64,000 bases of DNA from Photobacterium leiognathi (GTDB lineage: Bacteria > Pseudomonadota > Gammaproteobacteria > Enterobacterales > Vibrionaceae): NCBI RefSeq assembly GCF_030685535.1, contig NZ_CP131601.1, positions 1,178,001 through 1,242,000 on the forward strand, read 5' to 3'. The position numbers were made by a program, and so were the translations under genes. Numbering within the stretch: position 1 is the stretch's first letter; every line of letters starts with the position of its first letter. Under the pieces are notes generated by a model, which ran no database searches, was not told the origin of the DNA, and saw only the letters and a program-made list of their open reading frames with translations. Positions 46,803 through 55,975 of this stretch are shown one piece after another.

Positions 46803-48056
46803 TCATGCTGTTGCATTTACCTTTAATGATTCATTCTTTTCTGGTTGGGTATTAGTTGCTGTTTTAGCCGCAGGATTTTTGGTTAGGACTGAGAACACTA
46901 GCGCTACACCCATGATGGTTGCAGAGTAGAAGTAAGCCAGCTCATAAGTACCTGTTGAATCCACCGCTGCTGCAGCAATAACAGGACCAATGAAACCACT
47001 CACCCCCCATGCCGTGTAAACGACACCATAGTTAGTACCGTAGTTCTTTAAGCCGTAGAAACCAGCTGCTAATGATGGGAATACCGCTGGTAATGTACCG
47101 TAACAAAGACCTGCGACAGCCATACCAAGGATCAAGCCTGCATGGGTTGTGTAGTGTGGGAATAGGATCATATTGGCAATAGAAAGGACAAAAGACAGTG
47201 TTAGTGTCTTTAGACCACCAATTTTGTCACAGAGCATGCCTGCAAATACACGACCTGATGTATTGAATAGGGCAAGTATCACAACAAGGTGTGCTGCGTC
47301 TGTCATGTTCGCTTGTGTTGCTGCAATAGAAGTAATATTACCAATGATCATCAAACCAGTAGACGACGCACATAGGTACATGATCCAAATGCTGTAGAAC
47401 TGCGTTGTTTTCAGCATATCTGTCCAGCGCATTTCTGCCTGTGCAACAACCGCTTTTTTCTCTTCTTTATTTGTTGATGCTACTACGACATAGTTTGCTG
47501 GTGGGTTTGTGATAGTAAAAGCAAGTGGTGTCGCGATGCACAACAAAGCAATACCTAAGATATTAAAGCTGTAATTAATACCGTAGCTTGCAATTAAAGA
47601 TGTGAGTAATGGTGCTAGATATACGCCAGCAAGACCAAAACCTGCAGCAATTAAGCCATTCACTAAACCGCGCTTTGAAGGGTGAAACCATTTCATTGCA
47701 GCTGGACTTAAACAGGCGTAACTAAAGCCAATACCACCGCCAGCAAGAATACCAAACGTAAAGATTAATTGAGTAGGGCTAGTGATGTAACCCGACGCAA
47801 TTAAGCCTAAGCCTGAGCAAATTGTACCTGCGATTAATACACGTTTAGGACCAAATTTGTCTTGCAGAATACCAGCTAAAAGAAGAGTTACAGAGAATGT
47901 AATAATAGCAACAGTATAAGGCAAAGATGCTTCAGCGTTTGACCAGCCTAAATTAACAACAAGGGCTTTTTTAAATACGCTCCAAGTAAACAAAATACCA
48001 ATACATAAATTAATACAAAAACCAGCAATAAGAATTTGCTTTGCTCTATCAAACAT
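46803..48056 (-). CDS. OFA-family MFS transporter (oxalate/formate antiporter-like)
   Basis: Inner-membrane major-facilitator transporter of 417 residues with 12 predicted spans. The MFS motif between spans 2 and 3 reads GILQDKFGPKRVLIAG and the repeat in the second half GMLCDKIGGLKTLTLS; GGGIGFSYACLSPAAMKWF is typical of OFA proteins (OxlT, YhjX). The central loop has a charged insert NKEEKKAVVAQAE. Substrate is probably a small monocarboxylate, but sequence alone does not tell which. Flanked on both sides by candidate sRNA units on its own strand; a weak hairpin (AGCTTATAA-like, 46753-46780) lies past its stop. Confidence 0.8.
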   Translation of the reverse strand: MFDRAKQILIAGFCINLCIGILFTWSVFKKALVVNLGWSNAEASLPYTVAIITFSVTLLLAGILQDKFGPKRVLIAGTICSGLGLIASGYITSPTQLIFTFGILAGGGIGFSYACLSPAAMKWFHPSKRGLVNGLIAAGFGLAGVYLAPLLTSLIASYGINYSFNILGIALLCIATPLAFTITNPPANYVVVASTNKEEKKAVVAQAEMRWTDMLKTTQFYSIWIMYLCASSTGLMIIGNITSIAATQANMTDAAHLVVILALFNTSGRVFAGMLCDKIGGLKTLTLSFVLSIANMILFPHYTTHAGLILGMAVAGLCYGTLPAVFPSLAAGFYGLKNYGTNYGVVYTAWGVSGFIGPVIAAAAVDSTGTYELAYFYSATIMGVALVFSVLTKNPAAKTATNTQPEKNESLKVNATA

Positions 48057-48919
48057 GAAGTTTCTCTCTAATGTGTTTTTTATAACGAAATGTCATACAA
48101 ATACAGCGGTGTAATATTTTGAAAAAATAACTTACAAATATTGCGTGTTAATTTCTTGCAATGGATTCTATTGATAAAAATGGTTATGACAAGTAAAAAA
48201 ATGAATTTATATAAGGCTTTGATATTAAAGTAATTAATGGTGTTATTTTGATTTAAGATAAACGTTTAGTAATTGTTGTTTGTATAATAAATAACAAGCT
48301 GATTATAGCTATTTTTTAATGCTTAAAATAATCATATAAGTAGTTTTAATTATAATTAATAGAACTGATATTAATGATTAAAAACTGTCGGTTTGTATCT
48401 AATTATATTAAGTCATTATTTAAAAATGTGATTATTAAATAATGATTTTAAAAAAGGATAGATCTTTTTAGATGTGGTTTTATTTGTTCAAATAAATATA
48501 TCTAAGAATGGTAAATGAGTAATTATTAATAGGGTTTGTGTAGCTAAGCGGTACTGATATCGAACCAATCAAGAGTAGTCTGTACGGAAAGCTAGTCTTA
48601 ACCGACAAGATAAAGAAAACCTACTCCAAAAATGAAGTAGGTTATGAAGGAATAACTTCAAGAAAAAAGTAGTGGCATAAAATGAGACTCTTCACACAGA
48701 GTTAAGTTCCAAGATATGTGTTTTTTTTATCATTCTTTTTGTATTTGTTGGTTGAACTTATAGGTTTGCTTTATAACGGGCTGATTTTAAGCGGATAAAT
48801 TGATGGTTTATAGATTTTAGAAAAGTATTAGCGTTAGGTCGCATTATGAAACAGTCCACTTGTTAAATTTGTTATCGAAATGTAATATTTAAACATGTGT
48901 TTAATACAGGTGAATTAAA
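48057..48919. other. Long AT-rich spacer upstream of the OFA transporter and psrA
   Basis: 863 bp with no supported protein gene. It contains candidate sRNA unit D (about 48610-48715) and must hold the promoters of the OFA gene and psrA. Apart from unit D, I see no ORF with start and ribosome site. Confidence 0.45.
48610..48715 (-). ncRNA. Candidate sibling sRNA, unit D
   Basis: Terminator AACCTACT/AGTAGGTT (48618-48643) with TTTTCTTT on the minus strand. Core ATGCCACTAC at 48669-48678, identical over 11 bases to unit C when the next T is included, 25 nt before the stem. Upstream is a small CTCT/AGAG hairpin. It lies about 550 bp upstream of the OFA gene and on the same strand. The 5' end is approximate. 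Confidence 0.4.
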
Positions 48920-49585
48920 ATGGCAGGCAAAGGAGAAACCAAGAGTCGGATTTTAGATGCTGCAGAGTTGTTGTTTGCTGAGCATGGCTTTAATGAAACC
49001 TCATTGCGAACCATAACCAGTAAGGCAGGGGTAAATCTGGCTTCTGTGAATTATCACTATGGAGATAAAAAGACATTAGTTCGCGCTGTGCTAAGCCGCT
49101 ACCTTGATGTTTTTATGCCAGCATTGGAAGGAGAATTAGAGCGGTTACTAACCCGTGATGACTTTACAATGGAAGATGTTTTCCAATGTGGGAAATCGCC
49201 TCTAGTGAGTTTAGATAGCTACCGAACTAATGGGGCAACTGTGTTTATGTCTCTACTTGGCAGGGGCTACACTGATGTGCAAGGGCATTTACGTTGGTTC
49301 ATTACCAATCGTTACAAAACCGTACTGTCGTTGTTTGTTCAAGCGGTTTGTCGCGCTAACCCATCTTTAGATCCGGAAACCTTATTCTGGCGATTACATT
49401 TCACCTTAGGGGCGGTTGTTTTTACCATGGCTTCCAGTACTGCGTTGTGTGAAATTGCCGAAAATGATTTTTCTAGCCAGGTTAAAACTGAAGATTTAAT
49501 TGATCGTCTTGTGCCTTATTTAGCCGCGAGTGTAGCTGCACCCATAGAGCCCAGCTTATTTCTCGTAAAACAAGTACAAAACTAA
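48920..49585 (+). CDS. psrA: TetR-family fatty-acid regulator PsrA-like
   Basis: TetR-family repressor of 221 residues: N-terminal HTH (TKSRILDAAELLFAEHGFNETSLRTITSKAGVNLASVNYHYGDK) and a C-terminal ligand-binding domain of the PsrA type (MSLLGRGYTDVQGHLRWFITNRY). In Pseudomonas, Shewanella and vibrios PsrA represses fatty-acid degradation genes and releases DNA on binding long-chain fatty acids. Here fadE begins 65 bp after its stop in the same direction, which supports that function. Symbol is given with moderate confidence. Confidence 0.82.
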   Translation: MAGKGETKSRILDAAELLFAEHGFNETSLRTITSKAGVNLASVNYHYGDKKTLVRAVLSRYLDVFMPALEGELERLLTRDDFTMEDVFQCGKSPLVSLDSYRTNGATVFMSLLGRGYTDVQGHLRWFITNRYKTVLSLFVQAVCRANPSLDPETLFWRLHFTLGAVVFTMASSTALCEIAENDFSSQVKTEDLIDRLVPYLAASVAAPIEPSLFLVKQVQN

Positions 49586-49650
49586 ATTAAGAACGTATAC
49601 CTACATGAACTAAAAACGATAAATATAAAAGAAACAAAAGGATCAGAATT

Positions 49651-51927
49651 ATGAGCACTCTATCAGCGATGCGAAAACGTTATCTCAGCGATCCCGCCTT
49701 TAAGATGTTTAAGAAAGTGTTACCACCACTTTCTGACACCGAGCGAGAAGCAATGGAAGCTGGGAGTGTATGGTGGGATGGCGAGCTATTTAGCGGTCAA
49801 CCTAATTGGAGCACGCTGCTTAACTATCCAAAACCTAAACTGACCGATGAAGAGCAAACTTTTATAGATACCAAACTTGAAGTTTTGCTCGCCATGTTGA
49901 ACGACTACCAAATCGTACAAGAAGATAAAGATTTACCGCCTGAAGTGTGGCAATACCTCCGTGATGAAAAGTTCTTTTCACTGATCATAGGTAAAGAATA
50001 TGGCGGATTAGATTTTTCAGCACATGCCAACTCAACCATCGTTGCTAAAATCGCCACACGCAGTTTAAGCGCTGCGGTGTGTGTCATGGTACCTAACTCA
50101 TTAGGGCCGGGTGAATTATTAACTCATTACGGCACTCAGCAACAAAAAGACTATTGGCTGCCTCGTTTAGCACAAGGTAAGGATATTCCTTGTTTTGCGT
50201 TAACGGGACCAGATGCTGGCTCGGATGCTGGTGGTATTCCTGATGAAGGCATTGTTTGTTATGGCGACTATCAAGGTGAGCAAGTATTAGGACTGCGTTT
50301 AACATGGAATAAGCGCTATATCACGTTAGCGCCCGTCGCTTCAGTGTTAGGGCTTGCGTTTAAGATGAAAGATCCTGATGGTCTGATAGGCGATAAACAA
50401 GAACTTGGGATCACCTGTGCTTTAATTCCCGCTGATCATCCGGGGGTAGAAATTGGTGAACGTCATGATCCATTGAATATGGGTTTTATGAATGGCCCAA
50501 TCCGAGGTAAAGATGTCTTTATTCCGATGGATTGGCTGATTGGTGGTCAAGAGTATGCGGGTAAAGGTTGGCGTATGCTGGTGGAGTGTCTATCAGCAGG
50601 GCGTGGTATTTCATTGCCTGCATTAGGCACGGCGATTGGTCATTTAACCGCGAAAACGACTGGCGCATATGCCGTCGTTCGTAAACAGTTCGGTACTTCA
50701 ATTGGTAATTTTGAAGGTGTTGCACAAGCGTTAGGACGTATTGGTGGCTTTACTTATATGCTTGAAGCGTCACGTACATTAACAACAACCTCACTAGATA
50801 TGGAACAAACACCGGGAATTGTGACTGCAATTGCCAAATATCATATGACAGAAATGGCACGAACGATTCTAAATGATTCGATGGATGTACATGCTGGGCG
50901 TGCGATTCAGCTTGGTCCAATGAATTACCTCGGCCATCACTATTTCGGTATGCCTGTTGCGATCACCGTGGAAGGGGCGAATATTCTTACACGAAACTTA
51001 ATGATTTTCGGGCAAGGTGCCACTCGTTGTCATCCTTATGTACTAGATGAAATGGAAGCTGCAGCCAATCCTGATGCAAAACAAGGAGCAGAAGAGTTTG
51101 ATCGCCTGTTGGCGAAACATATCAGTTTTGCAGTGGGCAATGTCAGTAAATCATTATTGAACGCTTTTTCTGGATCTTGTTTCAATCGCACACCCGTTAG
51201 TGGTGAAACCGCAGTTTATTACCGACACCTATCTCGGATGGCTAAAGCTTTAGCCGTGAGTGCTGATTTTGCTATGTTGAGTTTAGGTGGTGAACTGAAA
51301 CGCCGTGAGCTTGTATCTGCCCGTTTAGGTGATGTACTGAGCCATTTATATTTAGCGTCTGCGGTATTAAAACGTTACGAAGACGAAGGACGTCAACAGC
51401 AGGATTTACCTATGGTGAAATATGGGGTAGAGCACTGTTTGCACCAATGTGGAATCGCATTTAATGATGTATTTAATAATTTTCCGCGCAAAGGTGTTGG
51501 GCGTTTATTACGTACACTGAATTTCCCATTAGGTATTCATTATCATGCACCTACAGATGATATAGCGATCAAAATATCAGCATTATTAATGTCACCAGGC
51601 GCTCATCGAGAGCGATTAACTCACCTTTGTTATGTTGGCGATAAAGCCGATGATCCTGTGGCAATTATGGAGCGTGCATTTCTAGCTATGCATGAGATCA
51701 AACCTTTAGAGCGCAAACTAATGAAAGCGACACGTAGAGGTGAGATCCCACGCAAAGCTTCATTAACAGATAAGTTACAAGTTGCATTGGATGCGGGAGT
51801 TATCACAGAAGAGGATGTGAAAAAAATAGAAAATGCTGAACAGCTAAGGCAGAAGGCGATTCAAGTTGATCACTTTTGTGCAGACCAATTTAAAAAAGCT
51901 AGCATACAACCAGGGAAGGCAGCTTAG
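49651..51927 (+). CDS. fadE: Acyl-CoA dehydrogenase FadE
   Basis: First step of fatty-acid beta-oxidation, FAD-dependent. At 758 residues it is shorter than E. coli FadE (814), in keeping with vibrio forms. FAD/substrate region features include CFALTGPDAGSDAGGIPD, SAGRGISLPALGTA and the C-terminal QGATRCHPYVLDEMEAA. The C-terminal DUF1974-type extension (about 480-740) is typical of this family. Lies behind psrA, and a strong terminator follows. Confidence 0.94.
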   Translation: MSTLSAMRKRYLSDPAFKMFKKVLPPLSDTEREAMEAGSVWWDGELFSGQPNWSTLLNYPKPKLTDEEQTFIDTKLEVLLAMLNDYQIVQEDKDLPPEVWQYLRDEKFFSLIIGKEYGGLDFSAHANSTIVAKIATRSLSAAVCVMVPNSLGPGELLTHYGTQQQKDYWLPRLAQGKDIPCFALTGPDAGSDAGGIPDEGIVCYGDYQGEQVLGLRLTWNKRYITLAPVASVLGLAFKMKDPDGLIGDKQELGITCALIPADHPGVEIGERHDPLNMGFMNGPIRGKDVFIPMDWLIGGQEYAGKGWRMLVECLSAGRGISLPALGTAIGHLTAKTTGAYAVVRKQFGTSIGNFEGVAQALGRIGGFTYMLEASRTLTTTSLDMEQTPGIVTAIAKYHMTEMARTILNDSMDVHAGRAIQLGPMNYLGHHYFGMPVAITVEGANILTRNLMIFGQGATRCHPYVLDEMEAAANPDAKQGAEEFDRLLAKHISFAVGNVSKSLLNAFSGSCFNRTPVSGETAVYYRHLSRMAKALAVSADFAMLSLGGELKRRELVSARLGDVLSHLYLASAVLKRYEDEGRQQQDLPMVKYGVEHCLHQCGIAFNDVFNNFPRKGVGRLLRTLNFPLGIHYHAPTDDIAIKISALLMSPGAHRERLTHLCYVGDKADDPVAIMERAFLAMHEIKPLERKLMKATRRGEIPRKASLTDKLQVALDAGVITEEDVKKIENAEQLRQKAIQVDHFCADQFKKASIQPGKAA

Positions 51928-51966
51928 GTAGCTTAGTTAATGATATATAAACCTGGAATCTCCCGT

Positions 51967-51994
51967 GTGCCACGTTTAACGTGGCACTTTTTTT
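51967..51994 (+). terminator. fadE intrinsic terminator
   Basis: GTGCCACGTT/AACGTGGCAC 10-bp palindrome followed by seven T. Confidence 0.9.
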
Positions 51995-52114
51995 GACCAA
52001 AATTTCTTATAACACCTCCAACCACTGCGTTTTTTACCGTTTTATGTCATAAATTTAATGCGCATTGGACGCTAACCTTTTATCCTATCGACAACTATGT
52101 AAGGGAAGTTGAAG

Positions 52115-53317
52115 ATGATCATCAAACCTAAAACTCGTGGATTTATTTGTACAACAACGCACCCAGTGGGTTGTGAAGAGAACGTAAAAGAGCAGATTGC
52201 TTACACTAAAGCACAAGGCCCAATTGCAAACGCACCTAAGCGTGTACTTGTTGTTGGTTCATCAAGTGGTTACGGCCTATCGTCACGCATTGCAGCTGCA
52301 TTTGGTGGCGGTGCTGCAACTATTGGTGTGTTCTTTGAAAAGCCAGGTACAGAGAAAAAGCCAGGTACTGCAGGTTGGTATAACTCAGCAGCATTTGACA
52401 AGTTTGCGAAAGAAGAAGGTCTTTACTCAAAAAGCTTGAATGGTGATGCTTTCTCTAACGAAGCAAAACAAAAAACGATTGATTTGATCAAAGAAGATCT
52501 TGGTCAAGTTGATATGGTTATCTACTCATTAGCGTCACCAGTGCGTAAATTACCTGAAACTGGTGAAGTTGTTCGTTCATGCCTAAAACCAATGGGCGAA
52601 ACGTACACGGCAACAGCAGTAGATACTAATAAAGACGTATTGATCGAAGCAAGCATTGAACCAGCTACAGAGCAAGAAGTTGCTGACACAGTAACAGTAA
52701 TGGGCGGTCAAGACTGGGAACTTTGGATTGATGCGCTATCAGATGCAGGCGTATTAGCTGATGGTTGTAAGACTGTGGCTTACAGCTATATTGGTACTGA
52801 AATCACATGGCCGATCTACTGGCACGGTGCGCTAGGTCAAGCGAAGATGGATCTTGATCGTGCAGCGAAAGAACTAAACGAGAAGCTAGCGAAAACTGGC
52901 GGCTCAGCAAATGTTGCGGTACTTAAGAGTGTGGTAACACAAGCAAGTGCTGCGATTCCGGTAATGCCACTGTACATCGCAATGGTATTTAAGAAGATGC
53001 GTGAAGAAGGTGTACACGAAGGTTGTATGCAGCAAATTCTACGTATGTTCAATGAACGTCTATTTAAAGCAGACGGTACAGCAGCAGAAGTGGATGGTGA
53101 AAACCGTCTACGTCTAGATGACTGGGAACTACGTGAAGATATTCAACAGCACTGTCGCGATTTATGGCCGAACGTAACAAATGAAAACTTATTTGATGTT
53201 GCTGATTACCAACAATACAAAGATGAGTTTTTAAAACTGTTTGGTTTTGGCATTGAATCAGTTGATTACGATGCTGACGTAAACCCAGAAGTTAATTTTG
53301 ATGTACAAGACATCTAA
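52115..53317 (+). CDS. fabV: trans-2-enoyl-ACP reductase FabV
   Basis: NADH-dependent enoyl-ACP reductase, last step of the fatty-acid elongation cycle; FabV forms are triclosan-tolerant. About 400 residues. The SDR-type dinucleotide motif [17 protein letters not shown] lies near residue 45 and the catalytic Y-x8-K is read in [15 protein letters not shown] at 52109 extends the frame by two codons, but AAGGGAAG is at proper distance from the ATG at 52115. Adjacent to psrA-fadE, so synthesis and degradation genes sit together. Confidence 0.95.
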   Translation: MIIKPKTRGFICTTTHPVGCEENVKEQIAYTKAQGPIANAPKRVLVVGSSSGYGLSSRIAAAFGGGAATIGVFFEKPGTEKKPGTAGWYNSAAFDKFAKEEGLYSKSLNGDAFSNEAKQKTIDLIKEDLGQVDMVIYSLASPVRKLPETGEVVRSCLKPMGETYTATAVDTNKDVLIEASIEPATEQEVADTVTVMGGQDWELWIDALSDAGVLADGCKTVAYSYIGTEITWPIYWHGALGQAKMDLDRAAKELNEKLAKTGGSANVAVLKSVVTQASAAIPVMPLYIAMVFKKMREEGVHEGCMQQILRMFNERLFKADGTAAEVDGENRLRLDDWELREDIQQHCRDLWPNVTNENLFDVADYQQYKDEFLKLFGFGIESVDYDADVNPEVNFDVQDI

Positions 53318-53330
53318 TTAATTCTGCAAT

Positions 53331-53362
53331 AAAAAAACCGCCTAAGTTGAGGCGGTTTTTTT
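53331..53362. terminator. Bidirectional terminator between fabV and the zinc-ribbon ORF
   Basis: AACCGCCT/AGGCGGTT stem with an AAGTTG loop, A-run before and T-run after, between convergent genes. Confidence 0.85.
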
Positions 53363-53380
53363 GTATCAAAAGAAAGTAAC

Positions 53381-53512
53381 TTAGGAAGATTTCTTCTCTT
53401 TATGTAGCCAACCACACTGGTTACAAATATGAATTCTTCGTATATAAAGCCGATGCCATAACTTACGTTTTATCCTTGAGGTATCAAAACTTGCACACTT
53501 CTCGCACTGCAT
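53381..53512 (-). CDS. 43-residue zinc-ribbon-like protein, unknown function
   Basis: Short ORF with AAAAGGATTAATTAA directly before its ATG, a good ribosome site. The product has two CxxC pairs, MQCEKC at residues 3-6 and ICNQC at 30-33, separated by a basic, aromatic middle (RIKRKLWHRLYIRR), the layout of a zinc ribbon. It is convergent with fabV across a bidirectional terminator. I do not recognise the family; the basic middle suggests nucleic-acid or ribosome contact, which is inference only. Confidence 0.6.
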   Translation of the reverse strand: MQCEKCASFDTSRIKRKLWHRLYIRRIHICNQCGWLHKEKKSS

Positions 53513-53672
53513 TTAATTAATCCTTTTCTTGCATCTATATACAATGAAAAATAATCATCAGTGACAATTTTGACGATAATAGAGAAGATGTCTATTAAAG
53601 CGTGTCAAATTATTGGCGTTTCATGCTAGTATATAGAAACTTGGAAGTTGTAACAAATTTTTAATATTAAAG

Positions 53673-55022
53673 TTAGTCATTGAGCTTCGGTAAGTTAATG
53701 ACAAATGAAGCACCTTCTAATTCTGATTCTTCAACATAAATCTTACCTTGGTAGCTATCTACAATCTCATGGCAAACAGATAACCCGATGCCTTGTCCCG
53801 GATTAAGTTGATCAGAGCGAACGCCACGCTGAAAGATAGCTTCTCGCATATCAGGTTTTACACCTGGGCCATCATCTTCAATCTTGATCGTGATATAAGA
53901 GTCAGTATCTTCAACACTGATACGCACTTGGCTAATACAAAAACGAAATGAGTTTTCGAGCATGTTGCCGAACAGCTCCATTAAGTCATCTTTGTTCAGT
54001 GGCAGCATAACATCATCGCTAAAATTACAATGAAGCTTTGCTTGTTTATCAGCATAGATTTTACTCAGCATGTGATTAAGGCTAGTTACTACTGGCATTA
54101 ATTTAGAATTACTCTTTTGTAATCCTTGCTGACCGACCATTGCACGTTTTAATTGATATTGAACCAAATCATCCATTTGGCTGATTTGCTCCATAATGCG
54201 CTGATTTAATTCGTGACGTTCTAGAGTTTTATCATCTAATAAGGCATTGGTTGCTGCGAGGCGAGTTTTTAAACTATGGGCTAAATCGTCCATTGCATGA
54301 CGGTATCGACCTTTTTGATCGTGACTAATACGGCTTAAGCGGTTAACAGCTTTAGTCACTTCTTGCAGCTCCATTGGATAATCGTTATCCAAATTATCAC
54401 GCTTTGCTTCAGCCATTTGATCTAGTTGCGCTGCCAGTTTACGTAGAGGTTGGAAACCCCAATGGAAAGCGGCGATCAGAAATGCGACAGCAATAAGCAC
54501 AAACAAGCCTAGATAGAATGCTGTACGTTGGTGAAGTTTAGCGAGTGCTTTTTCGTAAGAATCGGCTGAGCGCAATACTACGAGTTGGTAAATATTACCA
54601 TTTTCACGATCGCGGCTAAGGTTATAGGCAATATAACCTTTATCACCGCCCATCTTGATAAGTGTGGGGGTCGGGATCTCTTCTGGAAGATAACGGCAGA
54701 CATTTTTTAGATTTGCTTTATCTGCTTCATGGGAGAGCCACGTAGTGTTATCTGCCTGATCACAAACAACTGCAATGTAGTCTGTATCGGATGGATCAAG
54801 AGAATCAATCCATTTGTCAACATCTTTGATCAAACCTGCTCTGTTAAGCTGCGCAACGACCATTGGCATTTGCGCAACAAGCTCAGAAGAATAAGACGCC
54901 ATGTAACTTTGGGAATAAAGTTTATTAATCACAGCAGCTAATGCGGATGTGACTAAAGCAATAATAGCAACCGAGGTGATTAATACCCGGCGTCTTAAAC
55001 GAGGTTGTATAAACTGCTTCAT
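53673..55022 (-). CDS. PhoQ-like sensor histidine kinase
   Basis: Inner-membrane kinase of 449 residues, pair to the regulator overlapping its start by 4 bp. Two membrane spans (about 12-35 and 166-190) enclose a periplasmic domain of about 130 residues with CDQADN and an NVCRYLPEE segment. HAMP follows, then the H-box LAHSLKTRLAATNALL, which has the PhoQ-specific HSLKT form, and ATPase boxes NMLENSFRFC, EDDGPGV and GQGIGLSVC. In Vibrio the related VprAB/CarRS pair governs LPS glycine modification and polymyxin resistance; that role here is inference. Confidence 0.85.
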   Translation of the reverse strand: MKQFIQPRLRRRVLITSVAIIALVTSALAAVINKLYSQSYMASYSSELVAQMPMVVAQLNRAGLIKDVDKWIDSLDPSDTDYIAVVCDQADNTTWLSHEADKANLKNVCRYLPEEIPTPTLIKMGGDKGYIAYNLSRDRENGNIYQLVVLRSADSYEKALAKLHQRTAFYLGLFVLIAVAFLIAAFHWGFQPLRKLAAQLDQMAEAKRDNLDNDYPMELQEVTKAVNRLSRISHDQKGRYRHAMDDLAHSLKTRLAATNALLDDKTLERHELNQRIMEQISQMDDLVQYQLKRAMVGQQGLQKSNSKLMPVVTSLNHMLSKIYADKQAKLHCNFSDDVMLPLNKDDLMELFGNMLENSFRFCISQVRISVEDTDSYITIKIEDDGPGVKPDMREAIFQRGVRSDQLNPGQGIGLSVCHEIVDSYQGKIYVEESELEGASFVINLPKLND

Positions 55023-55693
55023 TGGGCACTCAGTTCAAAGATATAGCCCTGACCACGAATGGTTGAAATAGGGTTATCTTGACCTGTTTTGGTGAATTTC
55101 TTACGTAGACGACTGATCATCACTTCAATCGTATTTGGATCACCTTCTTGATCTTCATACAACACATCTAATAGACGTTGCTTCGATACAACTTGGCGAC
55201 TGTGGCGCATTAAGTACTCTAATAGGTCGTATTCAAAAGCGGTAAGCTCAAGTAAGCTTTCTTGAACATAAACTTGCTTTGCTAATAAATCGACACGAAT
55301 ATCGCCAGCTGTCATTTCTGGTTTTACAAAACCTGCACTGCGGCGCACAAGTGCACTTAAACGTGCCACCATTTCTTCTTTTTGGAAAGGTTTCACGAGA
55401 TAATCGTCAGCACCTGCTTCAAGGCCTGTGACTTTGTCTTGCCAGTTAGAACGTGCAGTAAGAATAAGGATGGGTAGGCGAAGACCTTTTTTACGCATGT
55501 CTTTGATTAAGCTAATACCATCACGATCAGGCAAGCCAATATCGACAATTGCGATGTCATTAGGGTAGTTTTCCGCAAAAAATAGGCCTTCTTCTGCAGT
55601 ATTTGCACACTGAACTTGGTTGCCTAATTCACTGAGCTGAGACTTTAAGTGATGGCTAAGGATGGCATCGTCTTCGACAATAAGAATTCGCAT
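55019..55693 (-). CDS. PhoP-like response regulator
   Basis: OmpR-family regulator of 224 residues. The receiver has the acidic pair VEDD, phosphoacceptor Asp in IAIVDIGLPDRDG, and LKPFQKEE; the C-terminal winged helix carries LTAFEYDLLEYLMRHS and ISTIRGQGYIFE. It begins MRILIVEDDAILSHHL, as PhoP does. Coupled by a 4-bp overlap to its kinase. Belongs with PhoP/VprA/CarR-type regulators; a precise ortholog name is not certain. Confidence 0.88.
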   Translation of the reverse strand: MRILIVEDDAILSHHLKSQLSELGNQVQCANTAEEGLFFAENYPNDIAIVDIGLPDRDGISLIKDMRKKGLRLPILILTARSNWQDKVTGLEAGADDYLVKPFQKEEMVARLSALVRRSAGFVKPEMTAGDIRVDLLAKQVYVQESLLELTAFEYDLLEYLMRHSRQVVSKQRLLDVLYEDQEGDPNTIEVMISRLRKKFTKTGQDNPISTIRGQGYIFELSAQ

Positions 55694-55906
55694 AAATTAA
55701 AACACCCAAGGTAACTATTTGTATTTATAAGTATATATGGTACGAAATATTGCCATTATTCGCATTATTTATCGTTACCATAAATTGAAATTAGTGCGCT
55801 AAAGCAGAAAAGTGAGCGATGTATTAAGCTGCTTTGAGTTATCAATCCTAAGGGGTAATTAATAACAAATTAACGCTATGAGGGTTAGTGTAGGTATCTT
55901 GACTGA

Positions 55907-55948
55907 ATAGGGGCTGACTCATGAGATAACTCATTTACCAGCCCCTAT
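55907..55948. other. Inverted repeat downstream of ybjL-like gene
   Basis: ATAGGGGCTG/CAGCCCCTAT perfect 10-bp inverted repeat with a 22-base loop containing a repeated ACTCAT. No T-run on the minus strand, so termination is uncertain. Confidence 0.4.
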
Positions 55949-55975
55949 AATTTTGACAGGGTTAATGATTCAAGA

